A stretch of 41,636 nucleotides of DNA, taken from positions 1 to 41,636 of the forward strand of contig JABXJX010000009.1 of NCBI GenBank assembly GCA_013375375.1, in the 5' to 3' direction. The translations under genes and the position numbers were made by a program. The notes beneath the pieces were generated by a model. The model searched no databases. It was not told where the DNA came from and saw nothing but the letters and a program-made list of their open reading frames with translations. Positions 38,080 to 41,636 of this stretch are shown one piece after another (the first letter of the stretch is position 1; each line of letters begins with the position of its first letter). Source of the stretch: Desulfobacterales bacterium (GTDB lineage: Bacteria > Desulfobacterota > Desulfobacteria > Desulfobacterales > C00003060).

Positions 38080-38226
38080 GGGGCTTGCCCTTTAAGTTGC
38101 CCTGTTTCTTAATGATTTAGGACGATTTTTTATCAGGAATAAGCGCTAAAGTAAAGGCTTAAGCCCCTATTCACTGTTGCATTTGCCTGTATTGTAAAAC
38201 AGCACTGTGACAGATAAGGCCATAGC

Positions 38227-38251
38227 GATTTTGGACTGCGGATTGCGAATT
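38227..38251 (-). repeat. Dispersed repeat copy (reverse complement AATTCGCAATCCGCAGTCCAAAATC)
   Basis: Resembles the tandem repeat at 9861-9888; both overlap ORFs reading ...I(Q/R)NPQSK.... Confidence 0.6.
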
Positions 38252-38300
38252 AATGAAGGAGTCTGATGGGGGGTAGGGCAGGGAGGCCTTGCATATTTGG

Positions 38301-38756
38301 TTAACCGCCAGACTCCTTGTTCAAAGCCAATCGAATACAAGACAACAATTCCCCAGGCGTCAAGACTTCTAATCGTGCGGTGTCGTGAGGCCAATAATCC
38401 TTGACGTTAAAGGTAACGAGAAATTGCGCTTTTGTCTCAAATGCCGATGCCAGTATGGAAACATCTTTCTTGTGGGCCTGGTTTGAGACAAGAGACAGTG
38501 AAGCTTTGTCGGGCTGGGTTGTCGTGATCGACACACACCTTTCAACGATGTTCTCAAAAGGGGCAATAGCGCCGGGCAGTTTCTTTGCAAGGTTTCTTCG
38601 GCATTCCTCCAACACCCGGACAGAAACATAACCCTTAATAAGACCCAACTCAGCCAACTGAAGGAGGGCAAAGGAGGCGCCGCCGGCAGAAGCGCTTCCG
38701 GCAATCATGACGTCTGAGTCGAAGAAAACGGGTACTGGGAAATTGAGATCCTTCAC
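38301..38756 (-). CDS. PIN-domain toxin-like protein
   Basis: VPVFFDSDVMIAGSA, AHKKDVSILASAFETKAQFLVTFNVKDY; next to an AbrB-type antitoxin gene. Confidence 0.75.
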   Translation of the reverse strand: MKDLNFPVPVFFDSDVMIAGSASAGGASFALLQLAELGLIKGYVSVRVLEECRRNLAKKLPGAIAPFENIVERCVSITTTQPDKASLSLVSNQAHKKDVSILASAFETKAQFLVTFNVKDYWPHDTARLEVLTPGELLSCIRLALNKESGG

Positions 38757-38758
38757 CC

Positions 38759-39022
38759 CTATTCCACGTCCGTTCCGTATTTCGCACGCTGCTCTGCCAC
38801 GCCGGCAATCAGTTCTTCGGTTGAGACACCGTGTTTTTGCCTCAAATGCTCAATTTCTTGCGCAAGCTTTGGCAGCAAGGAACGCTTCGGACTTAGAAAC
38901 ACACCTTCTCCGAGGTCTATTAGGGTCAGAGGGTCTCCTTCCTCCAGACGATATTTCTCCCGTATTGTCACTGGGAGTGTTATGGTCCCGCGCTTTCGGA
39001 GCTGGATTGTCGTGGTATTCAT
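38759..39022 (-). CDS. AbrB/SpoVT-type antitoxin
   Basis: TIQLRKRGTITLPVTIREKYRLEEGDPLTLIDLGEGVFLSP. Confidence 0.88.
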   Translation of the reverse strand: MNTTTIQLRKRGTITLPVTIREKYRLEEGDPLTLIDLGEGVFLSPKRSLLPKLAQEIEHLRQKHGVSTEELIAGVAEQRAKYGTDVE

Positions 39023-39098
39023 GCTGATTCTCCGTATTTCAGATTATCCACCTGATCATAGCGATTCTATCTGCCGTTGTCAAGCTTCGGTTTTCCAA

Positions 39099-40289
39099 TC
39101 AGGCCCTTATCAGGGTAAACTCTACGATCTCGGGTTTGCAAAAAATCCTGCTCGGCGCGATAATGGTACCAATACCGCGGCTGACGTACATGCGCGCCTC
39201 GGAATCTTTGTCCGATTCATAAAGGCCGTGGGTGTAAGTGACAAAGAGTCTTGCAAGTGAAAAACCCCTTTCCCCCACCCCGGGAATAATTACCTGTCCT
39301 CCATGGGTATGACCAGCCAGGGTTAGCTGAACGTTCCAATCCTTGGATACCCTGAATATCCCCGGCCTGTGAGAAAGAAGCAAATTGAATTGATTTGGAT
39401 CAGCAAGCCGGAAAACAGTCCTTAAGTCTTTGAAACGCGCATCAGTTGCCCAGCCTGAGACAGGGTCATCAACCCCTATGATATTCAACAACCCCTCCAG
39501 TCCCTTCCCGGCGTTACGGCTGTGACTTAGCATGGATATGTGAGTCTTTGAAAAGCCTTCCCTTACACTTTCGATCCCCGTGTAGTAATCGTGGTTTCCA
39601 TACACGCCGAATACCCCGGCGTTTGCCTTGAGATCGTTGAGTAACTGGACGCAACCGTCCACATAGGCCGGGTTGTTGTTGACATAGTCACCTGTAAGCA
39701 CGATCAAATCCGGTTTAAGGGCATTTGCCGTGGAGATTGTCCTGGCAATCGATTCAAAGGATATGAATGGGCCGGCATGAATGTCTGTGATTTGCACAAT
39801 CCTGAATCCGCAGAGATCAGGATGAAGCCCCTTGTATGATAGGGCTATCCTGGATATTTCGAGGAGCTTGTTTTCATGATAGGTGCCGTAGGCGAGTACG
39901 CCAAAAGAAGTTCCAACCAGTGTCCTTGCAGCATTTCCGACGAAATCTCGCTTAGACTTGTCAAATCCGGGCCCCGGTTTGAGCAACCGGAACATCGATC
40001 TTGCAAGTAAAACGATTAGAAAGAGTACGCCGGAAAAGGCCGATGCGACCATGAAGACGGCATAGATAGATACGATAAGCTCCCGGTGCCACCAGGGAAG
40101 TTGATCCATGATGTGGTCTGTTCTCAAGTACAAAAACGGAATAGTGTTTATGCCGAGGGTAACAAAAGAGGCGATGATGCGCCTTGCCGTGGCGGAAAGT
40201 CCTTTGGGAAGCATGTAACGGATGAGTGTGTACTGAAAGGCTGCAACAGCGAGAAATGAAGATATTACAATGGCAAAAAAGGAGCTCAT
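39099..40289 (-). CDS. Membrane-anchored metallophosphoesterase (YkuE-like)
   Basis: N-terminal TM helices; IVQITDIHAGPFIS, VLTGDYVNNNPAYVDG, GVYGNHDYYTGIE, LTLAGHTHGGQVIIPG. Confidence 0.9.
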   Translation of the reverse strand: MSSFFAIVISSFLAVAAFQYTLIRYMLPKGLSATARRIIASFVTLGINTIPFLYLRTDHIMDQLPWWHRELIVSIYAVFMVASAFSGVLFLIVLLARSMFRLLKPGPGFDKSKRDFVGNAARTLVGTSFGVLAYGTYHENKLLEISRIALSYKGLHPDLCGFRIVQITDIHAGPFISFESIARTISTANALKPDLIVLTGDYVNNNPAYVDGCVQLLNDLKANAGVFGVYGNHDYYTGIESVREGFSKTHISMLSHSRNAGKGLEGLLNIIGVDDPVSGWATDARFKDLRTVFRLADPNQFNLLLSHRPGIFRVSKDWNVQLTLAGHTHGGQVIIPGVGERGFSLARLFVTYTHGLYESDKDSEARMYVSRGIGTIIAPSRIFCKPEIVEFTLIRA

Positions 40290-40711
40290 GGGCGGTTAAT
40301 TAATATTGCAGAGATATTTGCCGGCTGTCAAGGGGCACAAGAAAGCCGGGTGCGATCGTTCGAGCTTCAAATTTTGCTGGAAAACGCAACCGTTATATGG
40401 TATGGGGCCACAAAGTGAAGCCTTGGTTGCGCTTGACGGCTTTAAAACATCCAATATGTATGTGCCCATTATTATGGGGGTACCCCTGCTGTATCGGGGT
40501 ATTTTGAATCGCTACTGGGGCAAAATTCCCCGCCAGGCGCATTGCCGACACAAACTGGATATATTTTGAATTTTAAAATTAGCTATAATATCCGGATGTT
40601 ACAATGTTCTTTGCCAAGAGGATTCTTTCGGCCACAGTTGGCACAAAATTGGTATTAAGATATTCACCTACACCAAGCGATTGTAGGGTTTGCACCAACC
40701 GAAAGTCAACT

Positions 40712-41134
40712 ATGTCCCTCACAGGCAAAGGCGAAGTCATACTGATTATCGATGACGAAGAATGCATTAGAGATTCTTGTTGTCAGGTATTGACCAAAGC
40801 AGGGTATCGCGTGGAAACGGCCATCAACGGAGAAGCAGGCCTGGCCAAGGTCAGAGAAATATGTCCCAACATCGTGTTGCTGGATCTTGATATGCCCGGC
40901 ACCTCTGGTTTTGAGGTCATGGATCGATTGAATGAGATCAGCCCGGGGATCATCAAGGTCGTGGTGACAGGAAACACTGCTGTCGATTTGGAAAAAGAAG
41001 TTATCCGAAAAGGCCGGGCCCTGAGCTACCTTGCCAAGCCTTTTTCACCGGAACAGCTAAAGCAAGTTGTCCGAGGGGCGCTGGACAGTAAGGGAGTAGG
41101 CAATAGGGAGTATGCAGAGAAGAGCGGCTGTTAA
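40712..41134 (+). CDS. Single-domain response regulator (receiver)
   Basis: EVILIIDDEECIRDSCCQVL, NIVLLDLDMPGTSGFEVMDRL, VVTGN, YLAKPFSPEQL. Start 40712 preferred over 40604. Confidence 0.88.
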   Translation: MSLTGKGEVILIIDDEECIRDSCCQVLTKAGYRVETAINGEAGLAKVREICPNIVLLDLDMPGTSGFEVMDRLNEISPGIIKVVVTGNTAVDLEKEVIRKGRALSYLAKPFSPEQLKQVVRGALDSKGVGNREYAEKSGC

Positions 41135-41195
41135 AAGGCTCATAATTTCACTAAGGTGTAGGATTTTCTATACATAAAAGCAAAGGAGGATTCCC

Positions 41196-41636
41196 ATGGC
41201 TCTTGATCCAACCAAGTACAAGGACTGGCAGATTTCTGAAGATGCGGAAAAAAGCATGCCCATGCCGGATGAGTGGAGGGAAAAGCTGGGCCTTGAAAAA
41301 GAAGAGGTCCTTCCCATGGGGAGGCTGGCAAAGCTTGACTTCCTTAAAATCATTGACCGCCTGAAAGACAAGCCCGATGGAAAGTATATAGAAGTTACCG
41401 CCATCACCCCCACGCCATTAGGCGAAGGAAAGAGCACTACTTCATGCGGCCTTATGGAAGGCCTTGGCAAGCGCGGCGTAAACGTCGGCGGCGCCCTCAG
41501 GCAGCCTTCAGGCGGCCCTACCATGAATATCAAGGGCACTGCGGCCGGAGGCGGCATATCCCTGCTTATTCCCATGACCGAGTTTTCCCTGGGGCTTACC
41601 GGCGACATCAATGACATCATGAACGCCCACAATCTC
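41196..41636 (+). CDS. fhs: Formate-tetrahydrofolate ligase, N-terminal part (runs off window end)
   Basis: [22 protein letters not shown]...[28 protein letters not shown]...[20 protein letters not shown]; preceded by AAGGAGG. Missing from the ORF track because it is truncated. Confidence 0.92.
   Translation, partial: MALDPTKYKDWQISEDAEKSMPMPDEWREKLGLEKEEVLPMGRLAKLDFLKIIDRLKDKPDGKYIEVTAITPTPLGEGKSTTSCGLMEGLGKRGVNVGGALRQPSGGPTMNIKGTAAGGGISLLIPMTEFSLGLTGDINDIMNAHNL

Noticed and set aside
24860-39060. CRISPR array accompanying the Cas4-like gene
   Set aside because: No regularly spaced direct repeats and no cas1/cas2 seen anywhere in the window.
24860-39060. Integrative element with integrase or tRNA attachment site
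   Set aside because: No integrase, transposase or tRNA gene recognised at either edge; mode of acquisition unknown.

Overview
The window reads as a chromosomal segment of a deltaproteobacterium-like organism (Desulfobacterota-type gene content; this placement is inference). Housekeeping genes flank an accessory/defence island. Left flank (1-24.8 kb): purN 5' end, WYL regulator, cobO-like gene, NtrC-type regulator, degenerate-GGDEF/EAL protein, gyrA, gpsA, radC, PBP4-type carboxypeptidase, a DUF89-like protein, SH3/MBL/metallophosphoesterase/radical SAM cluster, glgX, an archaeal-type aroA'/aroB' pair, endonuclease IV and a histidine kinase/NtrC pair. Island (about 24.85-39.05 kb): a tightly packed + strand operon (XRE regulator, Cas4-like PD-(D/E)XK nuclease with four cysteines, long prokaryotic Argonaute, unknown 148-aa protein, HExxH metallopeptidase-like protein) converges on a - strand cluster (possible dual-OB protein, two overlapping DUF488 proteins, type III-like Res/Mod pair, PIN/AbrB toxin-antitoxin pair). 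Right flank: metallophosphoesterase, single-domain response regulator and the 5' end of formate-tetrahydrofolate ligase. The main discovery candidate is the Argonaute operon. Its Argonaute is interrupted by one in-frame TGA (27896-27898) that splits the N-PAZ-MID part from a PIWI part with an apparently intact DEDD tetrad. All family calls come from reading motifs by eye; no database search was run.
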